Assembly: GCA_025331435.1 (NCBI GenBank)
Contig: JAIWNI010000055.1
Coordinates: forward strand, 124,001 to 188,000
Origin: Choanephora cucurbitarum
Lineage: Eukaryota; Mucoromycota; Mucoromycetes; Mucorales; Choanephoraceae
Length of the DNA: 64,000 nt
Reading direction: 5' to 3'
Shown here: positions 26,103-37,152 of the stretch, piece after piece
How positions within the stretch are numbered: position 1 is the first letter of the stretch
How the letters are laid out: each line of letters opens with the position of its first letter
Made by a program: the position numbers and the translations under genes
The notes under the pieces: generated by a model
What the model was told of the DNA's origin: nothing
Seen by the model: the letters and a program-made list of their open reading frames with translations, nothing else
Database searches by the model: none

Positions 26103-27609
26103 TTTTGTGTTCTAATTATATATTTATAGAGAAAGAGAAAGATAAGCAGAAGGATTGCTCAGATTTTGTTTCTTTTTTATATGGGTTTATAGTCTTATAA
26201 CGATTGAAGCCAAAAAAGGAAGCCTCTGGATAGAATAAGATGACACCTTAGCCAATGAAAATTGACTGAAATGGCGAATTTAACAAAATACTCTCGTCAA
26301 CGCACTTTCTCGAATCCTATTAACAAATCTGAATCGCAACTCAGCCTTGATGTACAACCCAGATGTCTAGTTAAATTAGAAATCAAGGTGATTTTTCTAC
26401 GTAATTATTAAGCTTGAAGGGCGATTACAAATTGAAGCTATCAGAACCGAAAACGGGTTTGCATCACCTAACGTCATTTGGGATGCGTTTTGCTGATTGG
26501 ATGATAGCTTTTGCCTTATCAAATCAATGATTCTTTAAAATCAACAAACTCTTTCCAAGTTTCATTTAAGCAAGCTATGTTGGTCAACATCTTTTGATGC
26601 GCTTAAAAGCGAAAGTTTGTCTGATTTATCCTATAACATAGAATTGGTTGCTTCAAGAGCTATGCTTGGGTAGACTAAAGCAAAAAAGGTTTTTACGCAC
26701 AATCAATGCTATTGAGACACAAGGATTCAGATAGTCATGTCCATATCCTGACTCAATAGCATATGCTCTTTGATGGAGAATTATACCATTTGATCGGGGC
26801 ATACCATTATCTATCTTTCAAACTCAATTGACTTGAGCATTGTGTAACAATAATATTTCATGTATCAGCTCTTTGAGTTAGCTGTCAAAGTAATGACGTG
26901 CAGAAAGGTAGACATGTTCATATCAGAATCTGTATAATCTAGCTCTTTAGAAGAAGGAAGAACCTAATAGTTTCAATGGATCCAATTCTCTTCCAAATCA
27001 GTAACAAGCAACTCTTGCAGCCTAACCAAAAAAACAGGTGAAAGTCAAACAAAGGAAGACAAGATCAAACATGGGCTATATAGTGCTAGAACAATGCTTG
27101 AAGCTCAAAAACTTAACGAAATACAAAGGCTGCATTCATATGCTGAATTTGTCGCCAAGAAAGGTATGTTTTCTGTACTGACTAAACAAGAATCCAGCAA
27201 CCGCTGCTTATTACTTGATGCTGCCCATGATCGCAGCTGTCATTTGCAAGGTTATCTCTCTTCTTCTGTTGTCTATATGCTTCATAAAAGAAAAACTCTA
27301 ATTGCAGATGTTGTTTAGCGCCTTGAGTTCGGGTGGCTTTTCTGAGTGTTTGTAGTAGCCTAAGCTTACAAAATAGCTTTCTTCTCTGAGAGCCCATCTG
27401 AAGATCAGTTGTAAATGTCGCATGTCAGTGTTAGCAAAAGTAAAGCTTTTTTATTCTAGTAGGCACAGTATGTTTATTTTTAAAAGACAGCCCAGGTCGA
27501 TAGCAGTCACAACTGCAGCTGCGGGCGGGCTCTGTCAGAAGGCACACGCTCCAAAAGGCTCTCTCAAGTCAACAATTAGAAAGACCTTCCTTTTTTATCA
27601 GATTTCATC
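26103..27609. promoter_or_regulatory. Divergent MET16 and RPS23 upstream region
   Basis: About 1.5 kb. Within it are agccaatg (about 26249) and the reverse CCAAT form gattgg (about 26493), a CRE-like acgtca near 26471, the 16-nt word shared with MTHFR at 26700-26715, and an 11-bp perfect inverted repeat, ATGCTATTGAG at 26706-26716 and CTCAATAGCAT at 26752-26762 (35-nt loop). A short open frame from 27094 was examined but not supported as a gene. The right part should include the RPS23 promoter and 5' UTR. Confidence 0.4.
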
Positions 27610-28373
27610 ATGGGTAAGACATGCACACCTATGTATATCGAAGGCACAAAGAGAAGGAAGAAGGCTGATAGGCAGACAGACGCGAATACGAGCAATTTGA
27701 TGGATGAATGGATAGATGGATGGATGGATTGATAGAATACTATGTATCCATATCGATACATCAGTCTAAAGAAGATTTGGATGGAAAGAAACAACGAATC
27801 ACAATCGAGCATTAGCCATTGTCTTTGCGTGTTTAGCGTCTTGATGTCTCTCTTCTTCTTTCATTCTGCCTATACAAACCCTATTCAACACTTGAACTAA
27901 AAATACATACATCTTGTTTTCTTTTGCTGTAAATAATAGGTAAGGGACAACCTAGAGGTTTGAACGCTGCTCGTAAGCTTCGTATCCACCGTCGTGACCA
28001 ACGTTGGGCTGATAAGCAATACAAGAAGAGAGCTCTCGGTACTGCTTTCCGCTCTTCTCCCTTCGGTGGTTCTTCTCACGCCAAGGGTATCGTTCTCGAA
28101 AAGATCGGTGTTGAAGCTAAGCAACCTAACTCTGCTATTCGTAAGTGTGTCCGTGTTCAATTGATCAAGAACGGTAAGAAGGTTACTGCCTTCGTTCCCA
28201 ACGATGGTTGTTTGAACTTCGTTGACGAAAACGACGAAGTTTTGATTGCCGGTTTCGGTCGTAAGGGTCGTGCTATTGGTGATATTCCTGGTGTCCGTTT
28301 CAAGATTGTCAAGGTCGCTGGTGTCTCTCTCCTTGCCTTGTACAAGGAAAAGAAGGAAAAGCCCAGATCTTAA
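27610..28373 (+). CDS. RPS23: 40S ribosomal protein S23 (uS12)
   Basis: Exons 27610-27613 (ATGG) and 27940-28373 encode 145 aa, the usual eukaryotic length. uS12 sits at the decoding centre of the small ribosomal subunit. Motifs: [15 protein letters not shown] at the start, then [19 protein letters not shown] with the PNSA decoding loop, and VPNDGCLNF, the second decoding loop carrying the proline that is hydroxylated in other eukaryotes. Codon choice is strongly biased (CGT, GGT, AAG, GTC) unlike its neighbours, as expected for a highly expressed gene. Only four coding bases lie in exon 1; the 326-nt intron is among the longest seen here and is described separately. Confidence 0.97.
27614..27939 (+). 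other. First intron of RPS23 with ATGG repeats and small hairpin
   Basis: A 326-nt GT-AG intron (GTAAGA...AATAG), several times longer than the 50-90 nt typical here. It contains an imperfect ATGG/GATA microsatellite (about 27700-27733) and a 7-bp inverted repeat ATGTATC / GATACAT (27742-27748 and 27755-27761). Long first introns in ribosomal protein genes can host snoRNAs or enhancers; I could not see a convincing box C/D or H/ACA pair. Confidence 0.6.
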
Positions 28374-28587
28374 ACTACTCCAATTTCTATACTTTCAAAT
28401 TATATAAAGTTGCACCGTACACATTCAGTTGTCTTTCCTTTTTTTTATTACATGTTTAAGTAAGGTGAATAAGGGTAGAAATGCAAAAGAAAATTTACAA
28501 GCTTTTTCCTTCAATGAAATGCACTTACAGAATTTGTGTATGCATTATGTCTAGAAAATTTATAGTACAAGTAAAAAAAAAAAGAAG

Positions 28588-29208
28588 TTATGAAAATGCT
28601 TGAGTTGCATAAGCAATGCCTGTCAGAACGATGCCTAAACGCCAAAGACGGCCCCAAAGGTTTTGCATTTCAGGTGCTCTTTCACCTACTACTGTTTCAT
28701 CGCCAGCTTCCTTACGTCTTTTGGCTGCATTAGCCATTCTTTCTCGACGTTTGTGTTCTTCAGCAGCATAATGTCGACTGTAGTGTTCGTTATAATTGAA
28801 CCCGCTTCCTGCTGTTGCTTGCCTTCCCATTTTTTCTGCTTGTTCTTTGGCGCTAGAGGAGCCGGTACTTCTTGCTCTTCTGTTTCTAAAGTGCTGCCAA
28901 GCCTGTGTATTACTTCCTCCACCTGTTGTTCTTGACCATCTCGACGCGTTGCTCGAACTTTCAGTGCGATCGCTATCGTATCTTCTTTTACTTGCTTCGT
29001 TGCCGAGCACAGCATAAGCTTCATTTATTTCGAGGAATAACTTATGAGCCTCTTTGTTATTTGGATTGAGATCGGGATGGTACTTTTTCGACAGCTTGTA
29101 GTAATTAGCCTTAATCGACTTTCGGTCAGCATTCTCTCGCAACTGAAGCACATCGTAAAAGTTTCTTCGAGAAACGGAACTGGAACTAAACCCACGCTTG
29201 AGCAACAT
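28588..29208 (-). CDS. Mitochondrial J-domain (DnaJ/Hsp40) protein
   Basis: Single exon, 206 aa. The N-terminus MLLKRGFSSSSVSRR is basic and Ser-rich, a likely mitochondrial presequence. A J domain follows (about residues 15-82): NFYDVLQLRENADRKSIK, the HPD motif in KKYHPDLNPNN, then EINEAYAVLG and RRYDSDR, so it should stimulate an Hsp70 ATPase. There is no Gly/Phe-rich or Cys-rich zinc domain, so it is a class III J-protein. Near the C-terminus, LWRLGIVLTGIAYATQAF could be a single membrane span. The partner Hsp70 and a specific orthologue cannot be assigned. Confidence 0.87.
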   Translation of the reverse strand: MLLKRGFSSSSVSRRNFYDVLQLRENADRKSIKANYYKLSKKYHPDLNPNNKEAHKLFLEINEAYAVLGNEASKRRYDSDRTESSSNASRWSRTTGGGSNTQAWQHFRNRRARSTGSSSAKEQAEKMGRQATAGSGFNYNEHYSRHYAAEEHKRRERMANAAKRRKEAGDETVVGERAPEMQNLWGRLWRLGIVLTGIAYATQAFS

Positions 29209-32200
29209 CTTTCTTAAGAGTTAAATAGAAGGAAAATAAAATTACAAAAAAAAACGCTGCGATTTTATTGTTAGTCTACTATTCAAAATTGCATAATCGA
29301 TGCTTGTTATCTTACTTGTTCCACGAAAATTATGTTATCAGATCTTTGATCAAATCTTTGTACACAACAAAGCCATAAAAATCTAAATTGAAATAGCTAC
29401 ATTGTTCATTGGAGAGCGTCACTATATGCAAGCTACAGATAACTCTGTAGTCTTCGTTGTCTTAAAACAGATAAAACATTTAGCTATTTTATTTCTAAAA
29501 GTTGTTGAAGGAGTATACGTATTGAAGATTTGAAAACGATTCGGTTGAAGATTATCGAGATTGTTGGTTTGTCTTCGAAGATATGTATTGTTCTATAAGG
29601 CGAAGAAAAAAAAAAGGATTGATATACAAAATATTTGAGAAAATAGAATAGAAAGAACTGAAAAATATGTAACACATAAAGCACTATCTAATGTCTATTT
29701 AGATAAAGCAACCAGATAAAACGGACAGCAAAAGGAAACTAGTGATCAATAAGAAGCATCTTGTGTATGAAATTCACCTAACTAGTTTTTTTTTTTAATT
29801 TTATACTCCAGCGATAACTGACTCTACACATTTCCTAGCAAAAGTGATATCAGTATTCTGATCAGTGCTAAGTGTACCATTGAGATAGAACCAGTGATTG
29901 AAAGTATAGATAGCATTGGTCAAGCATCAACATCAAGATGGCCAAGATAGACAGTAAGGTTAAAATAGAAGCAACTGGAGATGAGCAATATAAAAGCTTG
30001 TTTCCAAACCGCGACACACACATCTTTATGGACTGCTAGTAACTTATTGATGCTGAGGTGATATACTACTTAGTGGCCTTCAAGAAAATGAGAAGCTACT
30101 CCCAATCCGCAATCATAGATCATAATAACCTTAGTATCATTCACAGGCAGGAGTGATAGATACAAGCAAAAAACAATGAATTCTCAACCATTCTGATGAT
30201 TGTGATCTGAGTTCTTAATCATCCATTGGTACATTTTGACAATTCTGAGATATTTCTTAACTTTGTCAAACTGAATCAGAAAACAAATCATGAGCTGCTA
30301 CTAAAAGCCGATTTACCAGATGCATCTTTCGTAAAGGCAGGCGATATTTATTTTAGCTGAAGATTTGTTTAGTTCTCAATACAGTCATTACACCTTTGAT
30401 CTTTGCTTTCCAGTGAGCACTTTGTCACTGCTTAACATACCAAACTTATACAGAATAATTAAAAAGCTTTTCTATGAGAAAAGAAAATGAATATATTATT
30501 AGAAAATCTAATGAGGATGATATCTACTCTTTTTTGTTTCTAACGACTTATTGCAGAACTTGGTGCATGATTGCAATGATATAATTCCAGTATCTGGATC
30601 AAATCATATCCCAAATGTCTCGCAAGCATATTTTGAGTTTTTCTGCGTTTTCTACTTGGTTTCTTTTGCCTGAATATAGTGGTTCATTGCTACTCTTAAA
30701 TTTCCAATTAGACGTAAACCTGGTGATCGTGTCGACCAGTTCAACACCACAAGTCCCTATTATATCTTTCTATCATTTGCGGCTCTTAATTTATAGGATA
30801 TATTCGCATTTTCCATCAACACAAGGCTTTGATCCAATATATAAAACCTCAAGAACAGCCCTTTGCACAATGACAATAAAAAGCATTGCCTTTTTCATTC
30901 TTTGTCGCCAAGGAATTGTGATTTTAACATCCCTTTATACCCCAAGCTACCCCAAGACGTTATGTTGAGCTTAATGCACTTTGAGAGGTACTCGTTGTTT
31001 ATTTTAAAGTATTTTGCAGTTGTCAGGCGCTAAACCTTACAAAGACGGATTTCTTCTCATCGCTCAAAAGAACTCTCGCTCAGTCAAATCTACATTTTCC
31101 ATTAATATGTCATCTGGTTCTTAAACTCTTTTTTTCGGACTATTGTTACAAAACGGTTCATTCTGTGCAATTTGTTTGCGCTACTTCATTTCATACAGAC
31201 TGCACTAATACTTACGACCTTGGGCAAAAAAGAAATGAGACTAATCCAGCTAAAGCTATCGTTTCTTGTGGCTTACTTTCCTGATATGAGCCTAAATTGC
31301 TTTTGGCGTCATCTTGTTCTTTCTGTCAGAACATGTAACCCAATTTGTAGTACTATGCAAAATTCTTCTACTTGAAATTAAGCATACCATCCTATCTATA
31401 GTATTCGTCAGGTGTCCAATACTGTTGTTTTTGAGTTCAAACTTGTTCAATTTGATAAGTAAGGCTTTTCTTTCCTCAGTAAAGTGGCTTTTGGTAGACA
31501 TTCTACTATCAAAGACAAATACAGGATATCATCCATTTCATGCATTGGTAATAAATTTTAGGCGGAATCTAAAAAAACCTTCTATTTTTTGTTAGATCAC
31601 TATGCAACTTGACACGTTTTGAAGTTACTGCCACGATACACTCCTCATGAAACGCCAGTGGGAGATTATTAAATCTTGTGAAAAAACATTCCAGCCATGA
31701 ATGCTTATTCTTCTTATATTCTAAACTAAGAGGCTTTCTCCAACTCTGTTTGGGTAATGTCAAAAAAACGCCAGATAAAAAAATGCTGCAGCAACTAATT
31801 CAGTATAAGTAGAGTGTTGTTGCTTCAACTATGATTTCATAGCTACCACATTAGTTGGTTTTGGTATTTAGATCTGAATTCTCCTGCATGTTTCTTCTTA
31901 TCCAATCAAACATGAAAGAAACTTGAAATTACTAGATCGAAAAAGCAATTGGCATATTTGAAAAATCAGGTGAAAGCTTGGCCTTTGTGTGACACAAATA
32001 CTCCTGAGAAACGATAGGCAACAAAAATCTCTGACGACAATAAAAGGTGGAGTGATACACATAAGGAACAAATTTAGACAAATATTTTGCTTGCATCATA
32101 TATTGGATTTTCTAGACAAAGGAAAAGAGTTTACAGAAAATTAATTGCGGATAATAAACAAATGATGAAATGTTTCTCAGTTCATGATCAAACAGGCACA

Positions 32201-32711
32201 GAGGCTGATGGAGCATTGTTTCAATCGCCGATAATTCAGCTCAGTCTTTTTTCTAGGCTTTTTTTCTTCTTTACAACGTTGGCCGCATTGATGTAGTTTA
32301 CCATACTCAAAAAGGAAAATGATGTCAATTATATTTCTTTTGACAACGTATGATTTGGACACTTCTAGAAATACTATTTGATTGTTCTAAGAAATTGTTG
32401 CTCCTCTGGTATAAATCTCTTGAGGTAATTCTATCTATAAATGGTTTTGAGTGAACATCATTCTATAAATCTAATAGCCATATTTTCCAGTAAACGGACT
32501 TTGGCATTGTCTTTCTCTTTTCGACACTCTACGTGAATAATTTATGTTATGGAGCGCAATCTGTAATTGTCGAAGCAGCTTCTTTTGTAGAAATAAAACA
32601 AATAAATTCAAATGTAACTTTTGTAAAGCTGTTTGTCTGTCATCGCCAAAGCAGTTCCGTTTGATTACATACAGCCTCATGGTTCGCTTTGTCACAACGC
32701 TACTTTCAGCT
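29209..32711. other. Gene-poor AT-rich region with scattered coding relics
   Basis: About 3.5 kb without a supported intact gene. Some short minus-strand stretches read like protein but are interrupted by stops and frameshifts, notably around 30600-30770 (a segment containing FKSSNEPLYSGKRNQ) and 31292-31763. They could be remnants of a repeated Mucoralean gene or an old mobile element, but I see no terminal repeats, target-site duplications or transposase/reverse-transcriptase motifs. The left end holds the upstream region of the J-domain gene. Confidence 0.35.
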
Positions 32712-32724
32712 TTATGCTTTGAGA

Positions 32725-34340
32725 TTTAGTTTTCTCTTTCTGCACCAAGTTGCATTCCCTTCCGCATAGCCAGACAAAGTAAGAAGAACATCTTTTGCTG
32801 ATATTCGTTTGGGCGTATAGACAGTATGATTATGCGAGTTAAAAGGAACAGGCATCTTGTTTGTAGATTGTACAACCTGGTCCAAAGAGTCTATATACAA
32901 GTAGTAAATCAAAAGTTGGAGGATGCGATATAACCATCCTAATCCCTGATCAATCAGCCTTCCAATTCTTCTCAAGATATACACATGCAATACAATGACA
33001 ATCTCTTGATGTGAGCGTTTGTGAGGAGATAGCCCAGTAGCAATCAGATGTAACTATAGTTCTTTGCTCCCTCTTCGAAGTTTTATCAAAGCTGCCAACA
33101 GCCTCAAAAGGTATTTGCTAGCTTGTACTATCAATCTCATTTGAGTAGTATACATTTCGCTTTTCAAATAATACCTTTCTCTTGCTTCTCTTAATTGTGG
33201 AGCAAGTTTTTCTGCCATCACTCTTTCTTTCTTCTAAATACATAGGATTAATACTAGGGACCTTCCAAATAATAGTGACGATACCATTGTTTGTACAATA
33301 AGCACTTGATTTTCCTTTCTACAGTAAGAGGGAGCAACACAAAGCTGACTGCGTTTTTATGATCTCTAGTGAATGTCAGATCTTTCGACTTGTATTCAAG
33401 AACCATGAGATTGATGATGTTGTTGTATACTTCTCCATTGTTCTGATTTGTAGAAGAGGATGAGACAAAGTGGAAAGTTTCTCTGTTTACCTTATCAGAT
33501 TTAATCGATTTCCGACTCTTTCTTACTCTGTTTGATATATTTAACACAACTCTCATAAGTATCCATGGGGCATCGTTTTCTATTACGACGAGGATATTGA
33601 CTTTTTGGTTAATGAGCGCATTGTGTGATATTGGTCGAGTTCTTTATTTTATTATGAGGTATGATACTATTTGTGATGGAAATATAGGCCTCCGAATCAA
33701 AAGCAAGGGCTAGATCGATGACCTTTTGGATCACAGTAAGTAATTGCCTATCACGCACATCAGGAATCAAAACTTGATTGCCTTTACCAACATCCTCACG
33801 CTAAGGCCTAAAGTCCTTTCATTGTCTGTATACGATCATCTTCTATGCCGGCTTCACAGCACAATTTTATGTATCAAGAAGCGTACAAACGGGCTGGCCT
33901 CATCTACACCTTGCGTGGTACCTCCGGCTTCAGCCTATGCCAAGATTAGACGAGTTGGAGCGTCAAACTGCATCAAAAGCTGTTGACGAGCTTTATCTAG
34001 AGATAATTCACCTGTGACACAATTGATTTGATCCTCAGTGAGACACATAAGAAGAAATCTTTCCCTGCTGATGTCTAACTTCAACTGATACACATTCAAA
34101 GTGCTGCGAAATTCTAGCACGTTGTTGCATTTCCTCTCACCTGTTTCTCATACTTACTCCCTAGCAAGCTGAAGCAATGACACATGGTTAGAAACCATAT
34201 CACGAGCAACTTTATCTCGAACCCGAGTAGTTGGGCTTGGTACAATAGGTGTAGCATTAGATACGGAAGAAGCAACCGGGTCGTCTTCAGAGTTGTTTGA
34301 CCAAAGAGAAAGTCGGTATTTTGTAGACTAAAGCGAGGTT
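32725..34340 (-). pseudogene. Decayed protein-coding gene, family unknown
   Basis: Read on the minus strand, this stretch gives a series of protein-like segments in changing frames with in-frame stops: LSLWSNNSEDDPVASSV, then KVARDMVSNHVSLLQLAR; after a plausible 58-nt intron, SRERFLLMCLTEDQINCV and KARQQLLMQFDAPTR ending at TAG; then EASPFVRFLIHKIVL, a shifted CEAGIEDDRIQTM, a shifted LIPDVRDRQLLTVIQK, a shifted INQKVNILVVIENDAPW, LREARERYYLKSEMYTTQ with a TAG shortly after, and KRISAKDVLLTLSGYAEGN. No ATG precedes the first segment in frame. I do not recognise the parent family. Some interruptions might be undetected introns, but several stops have no nearby splice sites. Confidence 0.5.
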
Positions 34341-34557
34341 AACTCTCTTAAATCTCAAAAGCTTCCCAAAACGAAGTATACTTTTCCAAAAATAAAATTT
34401 ATTGGTCTAAAAAAAGATTAAACAATCTTCTTTGGTGTAACCGAAATTACTATATTCCTTTATTTTTCCTGCTTTGCTTTTCTTCTTTTCTCTCTTTTTT
34501 TTTTTATCCTTCGATTACTTCTTCAATCGCTTTTCTCCTTTGTACTGTAATAATACT

Positions 34558-36807
34558 ATGACAGAAGCACAGCCTGCTTTCGACAGTCATCCAATAACAC
34601 CAGTGGATACATTCCGAAACAACTTCATCATAGACCCAAACAAAGATCCTGTGGTTACATCCTCGACAATTGCTGACCATATCAACTATCAATTATCCCA
34701 GATGGATCCTACCTATACCCTTGAAAATACCAACATGATGGCAGACTCACCAGTTGCCAGCTTTATCAAAAACCATACATCTAGTCAAGATTTAATAGAT
34801 AAATCAAATATAAACTCAGTAGAACGTGTTCTTGAATGGTCACCTAATAAGCGATACTACCGGCTTAATACATTATTAGGAAAAGGCGCTTTTAAGGTGG
34901 TTCATAAAGCAATGGACCTTGAAGAAGGATATGAAGTTGCTTGGAACGTATTGCATGTAAGGGCGTAAATTCCTTCATCATCTTAGTCAGCAGGCTGATT
35001 CGAGATTATTGTATAGATTGGCCACGATAATAACAAGGATGTAAGGCATGAAATTGAAATACTCAAATCCGTACGCCACCCCAACATCATTGCCTTTCAT
35101 GATGCTTGGGTTAGTGAAAATCGTACTGAATTTATTTTTGTAACCGAGCTTATGACCTCGGGCACATTAAGAGAATACATCCGCAAACTCAATTTGCCCA
35201 ATCAGAAGATTGTCAAACGATGGTGTAGACAAATTCTAAAGGGGCTTGCTTATTTGCATGGCCATAATCCTCCTATTATTCATCGAGATATCAAATGTGA
35301 CAACATTTTCATCAACGGTGCGCATGGTGAAATCAAAATTGGTGATTTGGGTACTGCAGAGAACATGTGGCTTGGTGACAAAAAGTATACCGTCATTGGC
35401 ACTCCCGAGTTTATGGCTCCTGAAATGTATGAAGAAGAAGGCTATAACGAAAAAGTGGATCTTTATGCCTTTGGCATGTGTCTGATTGAAATGACAACAG
35501 GTGAATACCCATATTCTGAATGCACAAACACTGCACAAATCTATAAGAAAGTGTGTCAGGTAAAGAAGAAGAAAGCAAGCAAAATGATGTCTATGATACT
35601 GAATTATGCATTTACATAGCATATCAAACCTGAATCACTTGCCAAAATTCATGATCAGCAAGTCTTGGAAGTCATTAACAGCTGTCTATCTACAAATGAA
35701 AACGAAAGGTGAGCAGACAATTGAGGGAAAGCAAATGAGACAGGCCTAAACAAAAGATACTTTAGATTGTCTGCACAAGAATTATTGGAATGCAGCTTTC
35801 TGGCTGTTGAACCAGATGTGATGATTCTAGAAAACGATCCTTCTCATACAATTATCACTCTGCAGGTTGTCTTTAAGGGCTCAGACAAATTGTCTGTTAA
35901 ATTCGAGTTTAACACTGTAAGTTCTTTTTGTGTACAAAAAGTATTTTGTTACTGATTTCTAAGCTCAAATATAGCAAGAAGATACAGCAGAAGAAGTGGT
36001 AGCTGAAATGGTACGTAAAGAAAAGAAGAAAAAAAGAAAGAGCGAATAATGGAAGGGGTTGATTGGTTGAGTTAAACTTTGCACTATTCTTTAGATTGAA
36101 GAGCAAGTGTTACCAGATCGATACCAACAATGGATCACAAACGAAATCAATCGCATCTTACGCGATTTAGATAAGAGTGAATCTGATGCAGAAAAATACA
36201 ATTCTCAACAATCAGTTTGGAGAAGAGAGAACGACATTCGTTCTGAGCTAGAAAAATCAAAACTCGAGTTAGCAAGCCTGATAGACAAAGCTGCCGAAAT
36301 TGAAAAGAAGTGCGAGCTTTTGAAGCAGAAGGCTATGATGGCTGAAGAAAGGGAAAAGCAAGTCTTATCAGAATTGGAAAAGGCAGTTGCCCACAAAATG
36401 CAGAATCCTGAAGAAACGTTATCAGACGAAGGAGAAATAATTCTCTCCTCAGAACTGCATAAGCTTTCGACTAAAGGTAACTTTTTTCTTCTCCCGAGAT
36501 AAAAGAGAACAGCAGACCAAGGAAGTATACTGATGAACGGTTTTTTATAGATTATTCTGATGATACCAGTATCGATACATTTGTCTATGACACCGCCAAA
36601 GCAACAAACAGAGATTTATCAAAGGCAGATGAGTGGCTGCAAAGATTAAAAGACCAAGATATAATGACAGTAGGTGACTTGAGAGAACTTTTGGACGAGG
36701 ACTGGTCAGGTATTGGTCTTACTGTGTTTGCTATACGTGCTCTGAAGAACATGCTAAGAAACAGAAACAGTGAAGGCGCTAATAATAATCATGAAGCTTC
36801 ACAGTGA
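34558..36807 (+). CDS. WNK-type serine/threonine protein kinase with SAM-like C-terminus
   Basis: Exons 34558-34956, 35017-35559, 35620-35708, 35766-35916, 35975-36010, 36095-36476 and 36551-36807 encode about 618 aa. The kinase domain starts at [21 protein letters not shown]. The strand-3 Lys is replaced (EVAWNVL) and a Lys sits in the Gly-rich loop (GAFKVV), the defining WNK arrangement. Other motifs: [30 protein letters not shown]. After the kinase come an OSR/PF2-like segment ([19 protein letters not shown]), a coiled coil (36180-36400), and a C-terminal SAM-like domain ([18 protein letters not shown]...). Known WNKs sense chloride, crowding and osmotic stress. The start at 34558 was chosen because the upstream in-frame ATG lies in a T-rich leader. 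Confidence 0.9.
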
Positions 36808-37152
36808 TTACCTATATACCAAATAAATTATCCATATCCCTTTTCTTTGTATTAAATCTCTAGCACATGTATTATGAATGCACAGTAGTTTTTGGAAAGA
36901 ATATAATATCTCGCAATACCGAGTCTTTTTTTTTTCTTGAAAGTGTATTGTTCTCATTTGATTGAGATTCCTCATGAGACCTTAAGGCACCTGATTTTAT
37001 TTCATAATAAAGTTATGGTCCAACATCCCACAAAGTCTCTAAATCGAAATAGTAACAGTTTTTTTTATAGAAAAACTTAAATGCGCAGGACTTCTTATTT
37101 AATGTACACTAGGTGAAATATGATTTTTATTCTATAAATGGGAGCTATTTGA
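36808..37152. other. Convergent 3' intergenic region
   Basis: About 345 nt between the WNK kinase stop and the dehydrogenase stop. It should contain both 3' UTRs. Poly-T and AATAAA-like sequence (aataaag near 37007) are visible; nothing else recognised. Confidence 0.5.

Noticed and set aside
27094..27318. Possible tiny gene upstream of RPS23, including a hydrophobic stretch NPATAAYYLMLPMIAAVI in another frame
   Set aside because: Joining the pieces needs an intron of about 28-34 nt, or a 14-nt exon with a 73-nt intron, and no family was recognised. Left unannotated.
29209..32711. Retrotransposon or DNA transposon in the gene-poor region
   Set aside because: No long terminal or inverted repeats, target duplications, integrase, transposase or reverse-transcriptase motifs were found by eye.
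34195..34250. tRNA-like ctcgaacccgag sequence
   Set aside because: No cloverleaf could be drawn around it and it falls inside the decayed gene where the minus strand encodes TTRVRDKVARD.
34474..34557. Earlier ATG of the WNK kinase frame (MLFFFSLFFFLSFDYFF...)
   Set aside because: Encoded by a T-rich leader typical of a 5' UTR; the ATG at 34558 gives a normal hydrophilic N-terminus.
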